Positions 36,592 to 45,549 of a stretch of DNA of 64,000 nt are shown here, in pieces. The notes below the pieces were generated by a model. The model ran no database searches, was not told where the DNA came from, and saw nothing but the letters and a program-made list of their open reading frames with translations. The translations under genes were made by a program, and so were the position numbers. The DNA comes from Arthrobacter pigmenti. GTDB lineage: Bacteria; Actinomycetota; Actinomycetes; Actinomycetales; Micrococcaceae. How positions within the stretch are numbered: position 1 is the first letter of the stretch; every line of letters begins with the position of its first letter. The DNA lies in NCBI RefSeq assembly GCF_011927905.1, contig NZ_JAATJL010000001.1, forward strand, positions 2,108,001-2,172,000. The letters are read 5' to 3'.

Positions 36592-37040
36592 CCGAAGCGC
36601 TCGACGAGCTGCGTCGCACTGGAATCTACCGTGGCGGCCGTACTGTTGAGCCCCGACATGGTTGGAATCAGCGGCAACGGAACGCTGAGTTCCACGTCTA
36701 CTCTCACACTGGAACCGGGCTCGAGGCACGGGCCGGCGCACACGATCTCTAGGGACATGGACTCCGGTTCGAACCCGAAATCGGTCACTGCAAGCAGCGC
36801 CGCTTGCTCCGCGCGGGCGTGGGCTTCTTCCGGGCTCTCGGAGTCCACAAATACTTTGGCCGCCTGGTCGGCTGCACCTACGACGGCGAATGCCCCGCCC
36901 TGCAATTGGCCCACCGTAAGGATTAGGTAGACAACGGGCACTAGGAGAAGCAGACCAAGGAATGTGAACTCGAGGACGGCGCTGCCGTCGTCGTCGCTGT
37001 GCGCGGCTTGCCGGAGGCGGTCACGAAGGAAGCGCAGCAC
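36588..37040 (-). CDS. TadE-family pseudopilin-like protein
   Basis: The 150-residue protein carries the TadE motif GSAVLEFTFLGLLLLVPVVYLILTVGQ (about residues 19-45), including the glutamate typical of type IV-like prepilin processing sites. A cysteine pair (CAGPC) lies in the C-terminal domain. The GTG start lies inside the end of the upstream TadE-like gene, a 20-bp overlap. Confidence 0.82.
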   Translation of the reverse strand: MLRFLRDRLRQAAHSDDDGSAVLEFTFLGLLLLVPVVYLILTVGQLQGGAFAVVGAADQAAKVFVDSESPEEAHARAEQAALLAVTDFGFEPESMSLEIVCAGPCLEPGSSVRVDVELSVPLPLIPTMSGLNSTAATVDSSATQLVERFG

Positions 37041-37431
37041 GTCCGGTCACCTCCATTATCCCGGACGGACCGATCAGGCCGATGACGGGGATCGGTGCGC
37101 GGACAGTGACCTGAAGAACTGGAATCCCGCCCTGGTTCACCTGCCTGACTGACACGTCCTGCGCGTACTCGCTGTTGATGGTCCCCGAAATCAGGGAACT
37201 CGTACGAGACGCTGCGTCCGACGGCGTACGATCTGCCAGCGTCCCGTAACGCGCACCGGAAGAGGCGGCGTCGATGAGCGTATTGCGCACATGAAGGACA
37301 AGGGTGAGCTGCACGATGGCGATGAAGATGACGGTCAGGAGTCCTCCGACCAGTGCGAAATCGACCGTGGCCGCGCCGCATTCGTTCTGGCGCCGCACAC
37401 CCGTTCGTACGCGACGCCAAGTGTTCCTCAC
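37021..37431 (-). CDS. TadE-family pseudopilin-like protein
   Basis: The 136-residue protein has the motif CGAATVDFALVGGLLTVIFIAIVQLTLVLHVRNTL (about 18-52), in which the usual E is D (VDFALV). A C-terminal beta-rich part ends in PVIGLIGPSGIMEVTGRA. It lies between the candidate pilin gene and the second TadE. Confidence 0.82.
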   Translation of the reverse strand: MRNTWRRVRTGVRRQNECGAATVDFALVGGLLTVIFIAIVQLTLVLHVRNTLIDAASSGARYGTLADRTPSDAASRTSSLISGTINSEYAQDVSVRQVNQGGIPVLQVTVRAPIPVIGLIGPSGIMEVTGRAALPS

Positions 37432-37434
37432 CGG

Positions 37435-37650
37435 CTAAGGGCTGACGCGGTCGATGGCCTCGTTGAACAGGCCTTCGAGGGCGGGCGAGGCGATGGCCAG
37501 GAGCGCGGCCACAAGAACGGCCGACATGAGAGTGATCATGACCCAACCAGGAACGTCTCCTCGTTCACGATCATCGGATGCACCCACTGTGAGGTGAGCA
37601 CACAGGAGTGCCATTGCGGCGATGGCGCATGAGGTGAGGCGGTTACGCAT
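37435..37650 (-). CDS. Small Flp-pilin-like protein
   Basis: The 71-residue product has an N-terminal hydrophobic signal (LTSCAIAAMALLCAHLTVGA), a charged segment ERGDVPGW, and a second hydrophobic helix (VMITLMSAVLVAALLAIASPALEGLF). Position between tadC and the TadE genes, size and single amphipathic helix after a charged leader are those of the Flp major pilin. The classical GxxxxEY cleavage motif is not seen, so the assignment rests mainly on context. Confidence 0.6.
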   Translation of the reverse strand: MRNRLTSCAIAAMALLCAHLTVGASDDRERGDVPGWVMITLMSAVLVAALLAIASPALEGLFNEAIDRVSP

Positions 37651-37695
37651 GCTGATTTCCTTGCTGTCGGTTGGTGGGTGAGTTGGAAGTAGGAG

Positions 37696-38628
37696 CTAAA
37701 GTCCGAGCTCGATCAGTGCGATACCGGGATATACAGCGAAGAGGACCGAAAGCGGGAGCACGCCGAAAACGACCGGAACCATCATGGCGATCTCCTTGCG
37801 CCCGGCGGACTCCATGAGTTCCCTCTTCGAGAGGTCTCGCACGTCCTGGGCCTGTGCCCGGAGTACATCCGCGAGCGGCGTACCTCGTTCGACTGCAACG
37901 CTGATTCCGTCGACAAAACGCACGAGCGGGGCAAGTTGGGTGCGGTTTGAGAAGTTCTGCAGTGCCAGCATCAGGGGCGCGCCGGCGCGGGTCTCGGCGA
38001 GCACCCGAGAGAACTCCTTCGCAAGTTCACCATGACCGGTCCGACAGATGCGTTCGAGTGCCCCACTGGCACTCTCTCCGGCACTGACGGCGAGCGCCAT
38101 CAGTTCGGCCAGGCTGGGGAACTCGGCGAGTATCCTGCCTTCACGCTTCCGGATCTGGGCGCTCAATACGTAGTCCCGCAGCAGGTATCCGCCCGCTGAC
38201 GTCCCGATGATGATGAGGACGGCGAGTAGCGGATTGAAGTTTCCGGAGACCGCGAGCATGACTATCACGGTTGTCGAAGCGGCGAGCCCTGCACTGGCCC
38301 AGATGATCTGTTCTGCCCGGAAGTCCAGGACCGATTGACTTCGACCGGCCTGGTCGAGACGCTTGGCGAGCACGGACGACGCGGGACTGAACCTGTTGAG
38401 CCAGTTAACTGCATCGCGAGCGACCGGTCGGACAATTCGTTCCAGCGGCCCGAATGGGGTAACTGTCTGCGAGCTCAGCAGCCTGGAGCTGACGTCCACC
38501 GACTTCAGTTGCGGTGCGATGCGCTCAGCGAATCGCGGCTGGCGCATCGCCGGGAGACGGACGAACATGAGCCACAGCCCGGATCCAAGACACGCACCGG
38601 TCAGAGCGGCGATTGCCAGGGCACTCAT
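37696..38628 (-). CDS. tadC: TadC, type II secretion F-family membrane platform protein
   Basis: The 310-residue protein has hydrophobic segments at the N-terminus, at about 115-160 and at the C-terminus (VPVVFGVLPLSVLFAVYPGIALIELG), around a T2SSF domain (LAEFPSLAELMALAVSAGESASGALERI). The ATG at 38628 shares a base with the tadB stop (TGATG). It forms the inner-membrane platform with TadB for Flp pilus assembly. Confidence 0.85.
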   Translation of the reverse strand: MSALAIAALTGACLGSGLWLMFVRLPAMRQPRFAERIAPQLKSVDVSSRLLSSQTVTPFGPLERIVRPVARDAVNWLNRFSPASSVLAKRLDQAGRSQSVLDFRAEQIIWASAGLAASTTVIVMLAVSGNFNPLLAVLIIIGTSAGGYLLRDYVLSAQIRKREGRILAEFPSLAELMALAVSAGESASGALERICRTGHGELAKEFSRVLAETRAGAPLMLALQNFSNRTQLAPLVRFVDGISVAVERGTPLADVLRAQAQDVRDLSKRELMESAGRKEIAMMVPVVFGVLPLSVLFAVYPGIALIELGL

Positions 38629-39485
38629 CAGCGCAGCACCCGCTCGTCTTCGGGAAGGGAGCCGACGCGGAGCATGACCCAGTAGCAAAGGACCGAAATT
38701 ACGAGGCCGCCACCGAGTACGACGGCGCCGGCAGCCGTGCTGTACGCCTCCACTGCTTCCGGCCGGGTGGACAAGAGGGCGAGCACAACCCATGGAGCCG
38801 CGATCGCCAGACGCGCTGCGTTCACCGTCCATGATTGACGTGCTTCAAGTTCACTTCTGGTGCGGGCGCTGTCCCGGAGGAATTCGGCAAGGGTGCCGAG
38901 GAGTCGCCCGAGATCCGTGCCGCCGACCTCGCGGGTGAGCCGCAGTGCTTCGACGATCCTGTCTGCGACCGGATCCGCCAAACGGTCCTTGAGATTATTG
39001 AGCGCGTGGTCGAACTGGCCACCCGAACGGTAATCAGCCGCGAAGTCGTTGAAGGCAGGACGCAGTTCCTCCGGGCCCTTTGTCCCCAACTGCATGAGTG
39101 CTTCGGGCAGCGACAACCCGGCGCGGATAGCGGATCGGAGGTGGTCGACGACGTCGGGCCACAGCTCCCGCAGCGACGCTGTGCGCCTGTGCGCACGCCA
39201 TCGGACGATCATCAGGGGCGTAACGCCGCCGAAGATTGCAAAGCAGGCAGCGATGGGCGGCGTTCCCGTAAAGACGAAGGCGGCAAGGAAGACGAATACA
39301 GCGGAGACCACGCTCGCCGCGGCAAGGCCCCCGGCAGTGACCTTCTCAACGCCTGCTCGCAAGAGAAGTTCGTTCACCCTACCGATGCGGCGTTTCCCTT
39401 TCGGTGCTTTCGGCGGCACAGCCCACGTGGACCACCAGATGAGGAAAAGCCCGGCGCCGAGACAAACACCCCATGCCGCGGTCAT
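38628..39485 (-). CDS. tadB: TadB, type II secretion F-family membrane platform protein
   Basis: The 285-residue protein has membrane segments at the N-terminus (AWGVCLGAGLFLIWW; LAAASVVSAVFVFLAAFVF) and C-terminus, and a T2SSF domain (LWPDVVDHLRSAIRAGLSLPEALMQLG; VGGTDLGRLLGTLAEFLRDSARTRSELEARQSW). It overlaps tadA by four bases at its start. Confidence 0.88.
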   Translation of the reverse strand: MTAAWGVCLGAGLFLIWWSTWAVPPKAPKGKRRIGRVNELLLRAGVEKVTAGGLAAASVVSAVFVFLAAFVFTGTPPIAACFAIFGGVTPLMIVRWRAHRRTASLRELWPDVVDHLRSAIRAGLSLPEALMQLGTKGPEELRPAFNDFAADYRSGGQFDHALNNLKDRLADPVADRIVEALRLTREVGGTDLGRLLGTLAEFLRDSARTRSELEARQSWTVNAARLAIAAPWVVLALLSTRPEAVEAYSTAAGAVVLGGGLVISVLCYWVMLRVGSLPEDERVLR

Positions 39486-40705
39486 GACGGATCCAGCAGA
39501 TTCGCAACGCTGTAGCCTGCCGTTGCGAACTTCTCCTCCGCAGGCATGTCGGAGGCCGTAACGCGCAGTTCGCCGTCGATGCGCTTGAAGACAGTCGAGG
39601 TTTCGATGACTCCGTTTTCCACCCGCCGGCCAAGCGCCACGACTTCCGCTACTTGACGTTTGCCCGCGCGGTCACGAGTGCAGTGGACCACAAGGTCGAT
39701 GCAGGAGGCCACAGTCGGAACCACGAAAGCGCTGGAGATATTTTCACCTGCCAGCAGAGGGAGCGTGCAGATCTTGGTGACGGCGTCGTGAGCACTATTG
39801 GCATGGACGCTGCACATTCCGGGAAGGCCGCTATTAAGGGCGATGAGCATGTCCAAGCTCTCTGCTTCGCGGACCTCACCCACTATGAGGCGGTCGGGCC
39901 GCATCCGCAGAGCTTCCTTGACGAGCCGCCGGAGCGGTATCTCGCCATGGCCCTCAAGGTTAGGTTGCCTGCATTGAAGGCCTACAACGTCCCGGAGCGG
40001 AAGTTGCAGTTCGAAGATCTCCTCGACTGTAACCACTCGCTCCCGGCTACCGATGCTGGCGCCGAGGCAGTTCAGCATGGTGGTCTTACCAGCCTGTGTA
40101 GCACCGGAGACCAGAATGTTCAGGCCACTTGCTACTGCCGCGCCGAGAAAACGTGCAGATTGCGGTGACAGGGACCCCAACTCGACCAGATGTTCCAGCC
40201 GCGTAGCCCGCGAAATGAACTTCCTGATGTTGACGGCCCAATGCCGGCGGGTCACATCCGGGATGACAACGTGAAGACGCGAGCCATCAGGCAGGGAGGC
40301 GTCGACGAACGGCGAAGATAAATCCAGACGGCGTCCGGAAGACTTGAGCATCTTCTCGACTACGTCCCGAACCTGCTGCTCAGTCAGCCTCAATGAGGTG
40401 AGTTCAGACTCTCCCGCCCGCGCGACGTAGATTTCCGACGGGGAATTGATCCAGATTTCTTCGATGGTTGGATCATCAAGGAGCGGTTGCAACGAACCGT
40501 AACCGGCTACGGCATCGAACACGTAGCGCCGCGCCTGCTCACGGTGGCCAAGCGGTGGCAGCGAACCGATGATCGAGCGTTCGTCGTAGTCGTTGACGGC
40601 AGCCTCTACCAAGCGCCGTACTTCTGCGCTCTGGTGTGTTGGGTCTATCCCCCGTCGACGGATGAGTTCTCGGACTTCATCCTCAACAATGCGCACTGCA
40701 TCCAT
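39482..40705 (-). CDS. tadA: TadA/CpaF family secretion ATPase
   Basis: The 407-residue ATPase has the N-terminal domain (PLLDDPTIEEIWINSPSEIYVAR), Walker A SGATQAGKTTMLN (about 200-212), the Asp box VTVEEIFELQL, and Walker B-like MRPDRLIVGEVREAESLDML (about 275). The ATG at 40705 follows GGGGA by about five bases; a longer upstream frame is not needed. It drives Flp pilus extension. No tadZ, cpaB or prepilin peptidase gene lies next to it. Confidence 0.93.
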   Translation of the reverse strand: MDAVRIVEDEVRELIRRRGIDPTHQSAEVRRLVEAAVNDYDERSIIGSLPPLGHREQARRYVFDAVAGYGSLQPLLDDPTIEEIWINSPSEIYVARAGESELTSLRLTEQQVRDVVEKMLKSSGRRLDLSSPFVDASLPDGSRLHVVIPDVTRRHWAVNIRKFISRATRLEHLVELGSLSPQSARFLGAAVASGLNILVSGATQAGKTTMLNCLGASIGSRERVVTVEEIFELQLPLRDVVGLQCRQPNLEGHGEIPLRRLVKEALRMRPDRLIVGEVREAESLDMLIALNSGLPGMCSVHANSAHDAVTKICTLPLLAGENISSAFVVPTVASCIDLVVHCTRDRAGKRQVAEVVALGRRVENGVIETSTVFKRIDGELRVTASDMPAEEKFATAGYSVANLLDPS

Positions 40706-40854
40706 AGTTTTCCCCAAGGATTCGGCTGGCGGGAGGAGACCCGAGCCGGAGACTGTCAGACTGATATTGCTTGTTCGCTGCCTAAAAGCGTAGGCGAGAA
40801 CCAGGCATCGACCTAGCCGGGTGTACTGGCCTGTGGATAAGTCCACACAAATCA

Positions 40855-40890
40855 GTCACTTTTGTCCCTCTGGTCACATCAGTAACACGC
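40855..40890 (+). promoter_or_regulatory. Four 9-nt direct repeats upstream of the lysozyme gene
   Basis: GTCAC (40855), GTCCC (40864), GTCAC (40873) and GTAAC (40882) recur at exact 9-nt steps. A TANNNT-type TACCCT (40894-40899) follows, about 55 bp before the GTG of the lysozyme gene. The arrangement suggests an operator for a regulator that binds direct repeats. Confidence 0.5.
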
Positions 40891-40954
40891 AGGTACCCTT
40901 ACTTGGGACAACGCCCCGCCCTACTGGGGATTGCTCTTATCTGGAGATTTTCTC

Positions 40955-42964
40955 GTGATAGCTTCTCGCGCCTCGAAAACCATCGCTCTTTCATCCCTCG
41001 TAGCCCTCACCCTGATTTCCGGCATGACTCCGGCTGTGGGAACGGAGCTCACAACGCAGGAAACCGCCCCTCCGGCGCAGTCGCCCAGCGTGTCGAGCCA
41101 AACCCCAGCAGCTCAGCCTTCCGCGGCTGAACCCACGGCTCCAGCGGTCGAAACAGAACCGGCACCTACCGAACCGGCGGTAGTACCAAATGCGTCTGCC
41201 GATCCCGCGCCTGAGTCGACCCTGCCGGCTGAACCCGCGCCGTCGTCGTCGGTTCCGGCCGCACCCACCGCGCGGGAGGAACTCACCCCTGAGGACTACG
41301 CCAACAACCCGGAACTGCTCGCCGAGCTGATCGGCCGGAACGGCGCGGAGATGGGACAGGGACTCGAGAGGATCGCTGTTACCGGAGATCCACAACAGGC
41401 AACGCCTGCTGAGTCGCTGATGCCGGAGGGCTCGGCACGTTCCTTGGACGCCGCGCCCAAGGCAGCGGCGGCACCCGCTGCAACCAACTACTGGCAGCCC
41501 TCCACCGGCGTGCTTGGCGTCGACGTCAGCAGCCATCAGGGTCAATACGTGAACTGGAACGGTGCCTGGAACTACGGCTCGCGGTTCGCGTACGTCAAAG
41601 CCACGGAAGCGCTGAGCTACAAGAATCCGTACTTCGGTACGCAGTACACCCAGTCCGGGAACCGCGGCATGATCCGCGGCGCCTACCACTTCGCGATCCC
41701 GAATGTCTCCAGTGGAGCGGCGCAGGCAAACTACTTCGTGGCGAACGGTGGCGGCTGGTCACCCGACGGCAGGACGCTTCCGCCGCTGCTCGACGTCGAG
41801 TACAACCCATACCCTTCACTGGGCAACACCTGCTACAACATGAGCGCATCGCAGATGGTGAACTGGATTCGCGACTTCTCGAACCGGATGGTGACCCTCA
41901 CCGGTCGCAAGCCGATGATCTACACCACCACCGACTGGTGGAGCCGGTGCACGGGGAACAGCAGCGCTTTCGCCGACCATCCCCTACATGTCGCGTCCTA
42001 CAACAACTCTGGAGCTGGCACACTGCCCCGTAGCTGGAGCTACTACAGCGTGTGGCAGTACACCAGTTCCGGGCCGGTCATCGGTGACTGGAACCAGTGG
42101 AACGGCTCGTTGACGTCGCTGCAGGCATTCGCCCGCGGGTCGGGAGCGTCAGGCTCATCAGGAGCCATTCATCAGGCGTGGCTCCGGTCCGGAGGGGCCA
42201 ACGGTCCGCTTGGAACTGCCAGATCCTCCAGTGACATTTGTGGCCTTCACGGCGGCGGATGCTATCGGTCCTACGCCGGCGGAAACATCTACTGGACAGC
42301 GGCCACCGGCGCTCACGCGGTGACCGGCGCATACTGGAAAGCCTGGGGAGAAGCCGGCTGGCAAATGAAAATCGGCTACCCCACAGCCGGCGTCCGCTGC
42401 GGACTCCACAACGGCGGCTGCTACCAATCCTTCACCGGCGGCAACGTCTACTACCACCCATCCGGCGGAGCACACGCAGTCACCGGCGCATACTGGAAAG
42501 CCTGGGGAGAAGCCGGCTGGCAAATGAAAATCGGCTACCCCACAGCCGGCGTCCGCTGCGGACTCCACAACGGCGGCTGCTACCAATCCTTCACCGGCGG
42601 CAACGTCTACTACCACCCATCCGGCGGAGCACACGCAGTCACCGGCGCATACTGGAAAGCCTGGGATGAAGCTGGCTGGCAAATGGGAACCCTGGGGTAT
42701 CCCGCCGATAGGGTGCGCTGTGGCTTGCACGGGGGCGGTTGCTACCAGGAGTTCACCGGAGGGCACATCTACAACACGAGCGCCACCGGAGCGAACGCTG
42801 TTACGCAGCCCTACCGGGAGGCGTGGCGATTGTCCGGTTGGCAGATGGGGCGCCTTGGCTATCCCCTGCAACCCGCAGTTGCCTCACAGGGCTACCGGAA
42901 CGTCGAGTTCGAAGGTGGTTGGCTGCGGTGGACAGCTACCGGCGTGCAGGTGCGCTACAAGTAA
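40955..42964 (+). CDS. Secreted GH25 lysozyme with LGFP repeats
   Basis: The 669-residue protein has a signal peptide (SKTIALSSLVALTLISGMTPAVG), a Pro/Ala/Thr/Ser-rich linker (about 35-165), a GH25 muramidase domain (about 185-400) with catalytic Asp in GVLGVDVSSHQG and the DVE acidic pair in PPLLDVEYNPYP, and a C-terminal array of LGFP-type repeats (about 410-660; MKIGYPTAGVRCGLHNGGCYQSF, LGYPADRVRCGLHGGGCYQ, LGYPLQPA). LGFP repeats bind actinobacterial cell walls. The GTG at 40955 has TGGAG eight bases upstream. Unlike the canonical L-G-F-P, here the core is IGYP/LGYP with paired Cys (RCGLHxGGCY), likely disulfides. Confidence 0.92.
   Translation: MIASRASKTIALSSLVALTLISGMTPAVGTELTTQETAPPAQSPSVSSQTPAAQPSAAEPTAPAVETEPAPTEPAVVPNASADPAPESTLPAEPAPSSSVPAAPTAREELTPEDYANNPELLAELIGRNGAEMGQGLERIAVTGDPQQATPAESLMPEGSARSLDAAPKAAAAPAATNYWQPSTGVLGVDVSSHQGQYVNWNGAWNYGSRFAYVKATEALSYKNPYFGTQYTQSGNRGMIRGAYHFAIPNVSSGAAQANYFVANGGGWSPDGRTLPPLLDVEYNPYPSLGNTCYNMSASQMVNWIRDFSNRMVTLTGRKPMIYTTTDWWSRCTGNSSAFADHPLHVASYNNSGAGTLPRSWSYYSVWQYTSSGPVIGDWNQWNGSLTSLQAFARGSGASGSSGAIHQAWLRSGGANGPLGTARSSSDICGLHGGGCYRSYAGGNIYWTAATGAHAVTGAYWKAWGEAGWQMKIGYPTAGVRCGLHNGGCYQSFTGGNVYYHPSGGAHAVTGAYWKAWGEAGWQMKIGYPTAGVRCGLHNGGCYQSFTGGNVYYHPSGGAHAVTGAYWKAWDEAGWQMGTLGYPADRVRCGLHGGGCYQEFTGGHIYNTSATGANAVTQPYREAWRLSGWQMGRLGYPLQPAVASQGYRNVEFEGGWLRWTATGVQVRYK
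42323..42665 (+). repeat. Exact 159-bp tandem repeat inside the lysozyme gene
   Basis: The sequence repeats with a 159-bp period and no mismatch over 343 bp (2.16 copies; copy 1 42323-42481, copy 2 42482-42640, then 25 bp of a third). Each unit encodes 53 residues, one LGFP-type repeat. Flanking repeats of the array are diverged. Confidence 0.95.
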
Positions 42965-42970
42965 CATCCC

Positions 42971-44377
42971 TCAGACGCGCTTACGCCCCCGCCGCCATAG
43001 AACGGCTCCTGCGATCCCCGAAAAGAGAGCGACTGCTGCGCAGGTGAAAACGCCGGTTAGTAAGTCGGTTGGAAGGAGAACGAGGACAACAACGTAGGCG
43101 ATCGCCGTGACGGAGCAGAGTACGTATAGTCCTACGGGCCAGCCGCCGTGTGCCCTCTTCCTCACGAGGAAGAAGTACACCAGCCCGAGCACCAGAAAGG
43201 CTGCGGCGTTTGCCAATGCCACAGCTACCAAATTTCCGTTCAGGGCCGGGCCTACTGCGAGCGCAACTCCAATCAGCAGAACGGCTGGCGTGACAACGGC
43301 AAGAATGCCGGTGCGCCTGTCAGAGAACAGCAGGGTTGTGGCGTTCAAGTAGAGGACGTATCCCAGCGCGGTCAATGGCATGATCTGCGCCACCGGAATG
43401 AGGTCCTCCCTGCCATCCGCGAGAATGTGCGTCATCACGTTGGCACTCCCGGACGCCAGTACAACGATCCCGAGGGCGGCGAGGCTTGCCGTCGACATCG
43501 TCTCATGCATCCGGCGCGGCCGCTCCTCCTTCGACGCAGACATGATGCGCGGCACCCACACGTTGTTAAGTGCTCCCAGGAGGGTGATAGTGCCCAGGAT
43601 GAAGACCTGGACCTTGCCGTAGTCACCCGATGTCGCAGTACCGCTGATGAACGCGAGAAGGAACACCGCGCCCTGAGTCAGTAGCATCAGGGCTCCCGTA
43701 TGCGGCAGGACCGGAAGCCCTATGGCGAGCGCTTCCCTCACAGCACCCGGGGTCGCTGAAGGTGAAGCGGGCGGAGCGATGAGCAAGGATAGGCACGCGG
43801 TTACCACAACGGCCAGGGCGAAACCTGCCAGATACAGCCAGGCAACCGGTTCGATCAACCAGATCGCCAGTAGTCCCGTGACGTGTGCGCCCACGGACGC
43901 GCCGATGCTGAGTCCCACGAAAGCCACCGGTCGCTCCTGCGCCCTAAGAATAGCCTGCGCCGCGAGTACAGAAGCGAGGACGCCCATGGTGACCAGGGCA
44001 ATTGTGAAGGTTGCCGGGCCCCTTCCCTCGACTGCCGACTGGTACAGCCAGAATCCCAGGGCCGCGGCCAGTCCCAGAGCCAAGCCGGCGATGCCGAGGA
44101 ATCCGCTGATGGCGCGGGCACGCAGCGGCCCGTCCTTGTCGTCGAACCAGGCTCGGGTGATGGCAAGTGGCAAACCCGCAGCGGCTAGCACCACTCCCAC
44201 CTGAATCACCGATACGGCGATGATCAGTTCTCCCCATTCCCTGTCACTATCCATGATCCGGACGGCGAAGGGCTGCACGAAAACTATACCGAGGCCCTGG
44301 AGTAATGCTCCGACGAGATAGAAGGCCGAGTTCCGGTGGCTTCCGCTTTCCACCACCGACCCGGCAGGTTTGCTCAC
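42971..44377 (-). CDS. Wzx-like polysaccharide flippase (MOP superfamily)
   Basis: The 468-residue protein has about 12-14 hydrophobic segments over its whole length with the Wzx/RfbX layout, starting at HRNSAFYLVGALLQGLGIVFVQPFAVRI. It would flip a lipid-linked oligosaccharide across the membrane. The GTG at 44377 overlaps the aminotransferase stop (GTGA), making it the last gene of the nonulosonic acid operon. The conserved residues are too few to predict its cargo. Confidence 0.85.
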   Translation of the reverse strand: MSKPAGSVVESGSHRNSAFYLVGALLQGLGIVFVQPFAVRIMDSDREWGELIIAVSVIQVGVVLAAAGLPLAITRAWFDDKDGPLRARAISGFLGIAGLALGLAAALGFWLYQSAVEGRGPATFTIALVTMGVLASVLAAQAILRAQERPVAFVGLSIGASVGAHVTGLLAIWLIEPVAWLYLAGFALAVVVTACLSLLIAPPASPSATPGAVREALAIGLPVLPHTGALMLLTQGAVFLLAFISGTATSGDYGKVQVFILGTITLLGALNNVWVPRIMSASKEERPRRMHETMSTASLAALGIVVLASGSANVMTHILADGREDLIPVAQIMPLTALGYVLYLNATTLLFSDRRTGILAVVTPAVLLIGVALAVGPALNGNLVAVALANAAAFLVLGLVYFFLVRKRAHGGWPVGLYVLCSVTAIAYVVVLVLLPTDLLTGVFTCAAVALFSGIAGAVLWRRGRKRV

Positions 44378-45525
44378 CGAGTCTGTAACCACGCCAGGAC
44401 CCGCTCGATCACCCGTTGCTGATCGGCGTCGCTGAGGTCTGTGGAACATGGCAGGGAAAGTCCTCGGGCGAATAACTCTTCGCCCACGGCGCCTCCGAGG
44501 ACCTGCTCCTTCGCCAAGGGCGGCTGCATGTGCAGCGGCCGCCACAGAGGACGGGATTCGATGTCCGCTGCACCCAGGAAATCCTGGAGGTTGTCTCGTG
44601 TTTCCGTGCCGGGCTCCGCCGAGGGAACCAGGATGGAGTACAACCAGTAGGTTGACTCCTCACCGGGCATACCGGGTGGACACGTTATCGGCGTCCCGGC
44701 GAAAGCGTCGTTGTAGCGGGCGGCGATGGACCTCTTCCGGGCAACAAACTCGTCCATCCGGCTCAACTGCGCAACGCCCAGCGCCGCAGCAATATTGGTC
44801 AGCCGGTAGTTGTAGCCGATCTCATTGTGTAGATATCCGCGTTCCGGCATCCGGGCCTGGGTGGACAGGTGCTTGGCACGCCGCGCGAGCTCCTCGTCGT
44901 CGGTAGTGAACATGCCGCCGCCGCCGGTGGTCATGATTTTGTTTCCGTTGAAGGAGAACGCTGCCATGTGCCCCACCGTCCCAACATGGCGCCCAGCCAG
45001 CGGACCATCGGACCAGGTTGCGCCTAGCGCCTCCGCAGCGTCCTCGATCAGGACCGCCCCGAATTCGTCCGCGATTTCGCGCGCACCGTGCGCGTCCGCA
45101 GGTTGACCGAGTATATGGACCAGTTCGATAACCTTCGGCAATTTCTCGCCTGCTGATCGACGGCGGAGGAGTTCCGTTCGCAGAATGTCCAGGTCCATTC
45201 CCCATGAGTCCGGTTTCGAGTCGACCAGGAGCAGATCCGCAAACTGATAGGAGGCAGCGTTCGAAGATGCCATGAAGGTGAAATCCGATACGGCTACAAG
45301 ATCGCCCGGTTGCACGTCCGCAAGACGCATTCCAAGGTGCAGCGCAGCGGTGCCGGAGGAGCACGCCACCGCGTACGGGGCTCCCACATACTCTGCGAAC
45401 CGGCGTTCGAACTCGGTTACATACTCTCCAACTGAGGAGACGAAGCCGCTGCGCATGGCGTCAGCGACCAGGTCAGCTTCTGTCTGTCCGATATTCGGAA
45501 TGGCAAGGGGAACTCGGGTTGACAC
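44374..45525 (-). CDS. LegC-like PLP aminotransferase (DegT/DnrJ/EryC1/StrS family)
   Basis: The 383-residue enzyme has SSGTAALHLGMRLADVQPGD (about 57), DLVAVSDFTFMASSNAASYQ, the PLP aspartate in AVLIEDAAEALGATWSD (about 160), and the PLP lysine in AAFSFNGNKIMTTGGGGMFTT (about 186). It resembles the LegC/PglE group that aminates 4-keto-6-deoxy nucleotide sugars. The GTG at 45525 is preceded by AAAGG. It lies between the dehydratase and flippase genes, as expected for the second step of the pathway. Confidence 0.87.
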   Translation of the reverse strand: MSTRVPLAIPNIGQTEADLVADAMRSGFVSSVGEYVTEFERRFAEYVGAPYAVACSSGTAALHLGMRLADVQPGDLVAVSDFTFMASSNAASYQFADLLLVDSKPDSWGMDLDILRTELLRRRSAGEKLPKVIELVHILGQPADAHGAREIADEFGAVLIEDAAEALGATWSDGPLAGRHVGTVGHMAAFSFNGNKIMTTGGGGMFTTDDEELARRAKHLSTQARMPERGYLHNEIGYNYRLTNIAAALGVAQLSRMDEFVARKRSIAARYNDAFAGTPITCPPGMPGEESTYWLYSILVPSAEPGTETRDNLQDFLGAADIESRPLWRPLHMQPPLAKEQVLGGAVGEELFARGLSLPCSTDLSDADQQRVIERVLAWLQTR

Positions 45526-45549
45526 GTTTGCGCCTTTCACTAGTGCCGG

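Noticed and set aside
42323-42665. Regular repeat that could be taken for a CRISPR-like array
   Set aside because: The 159-bp units are contiguous without spacers and encode protein repeats in frame with a GH25 lysozyme.
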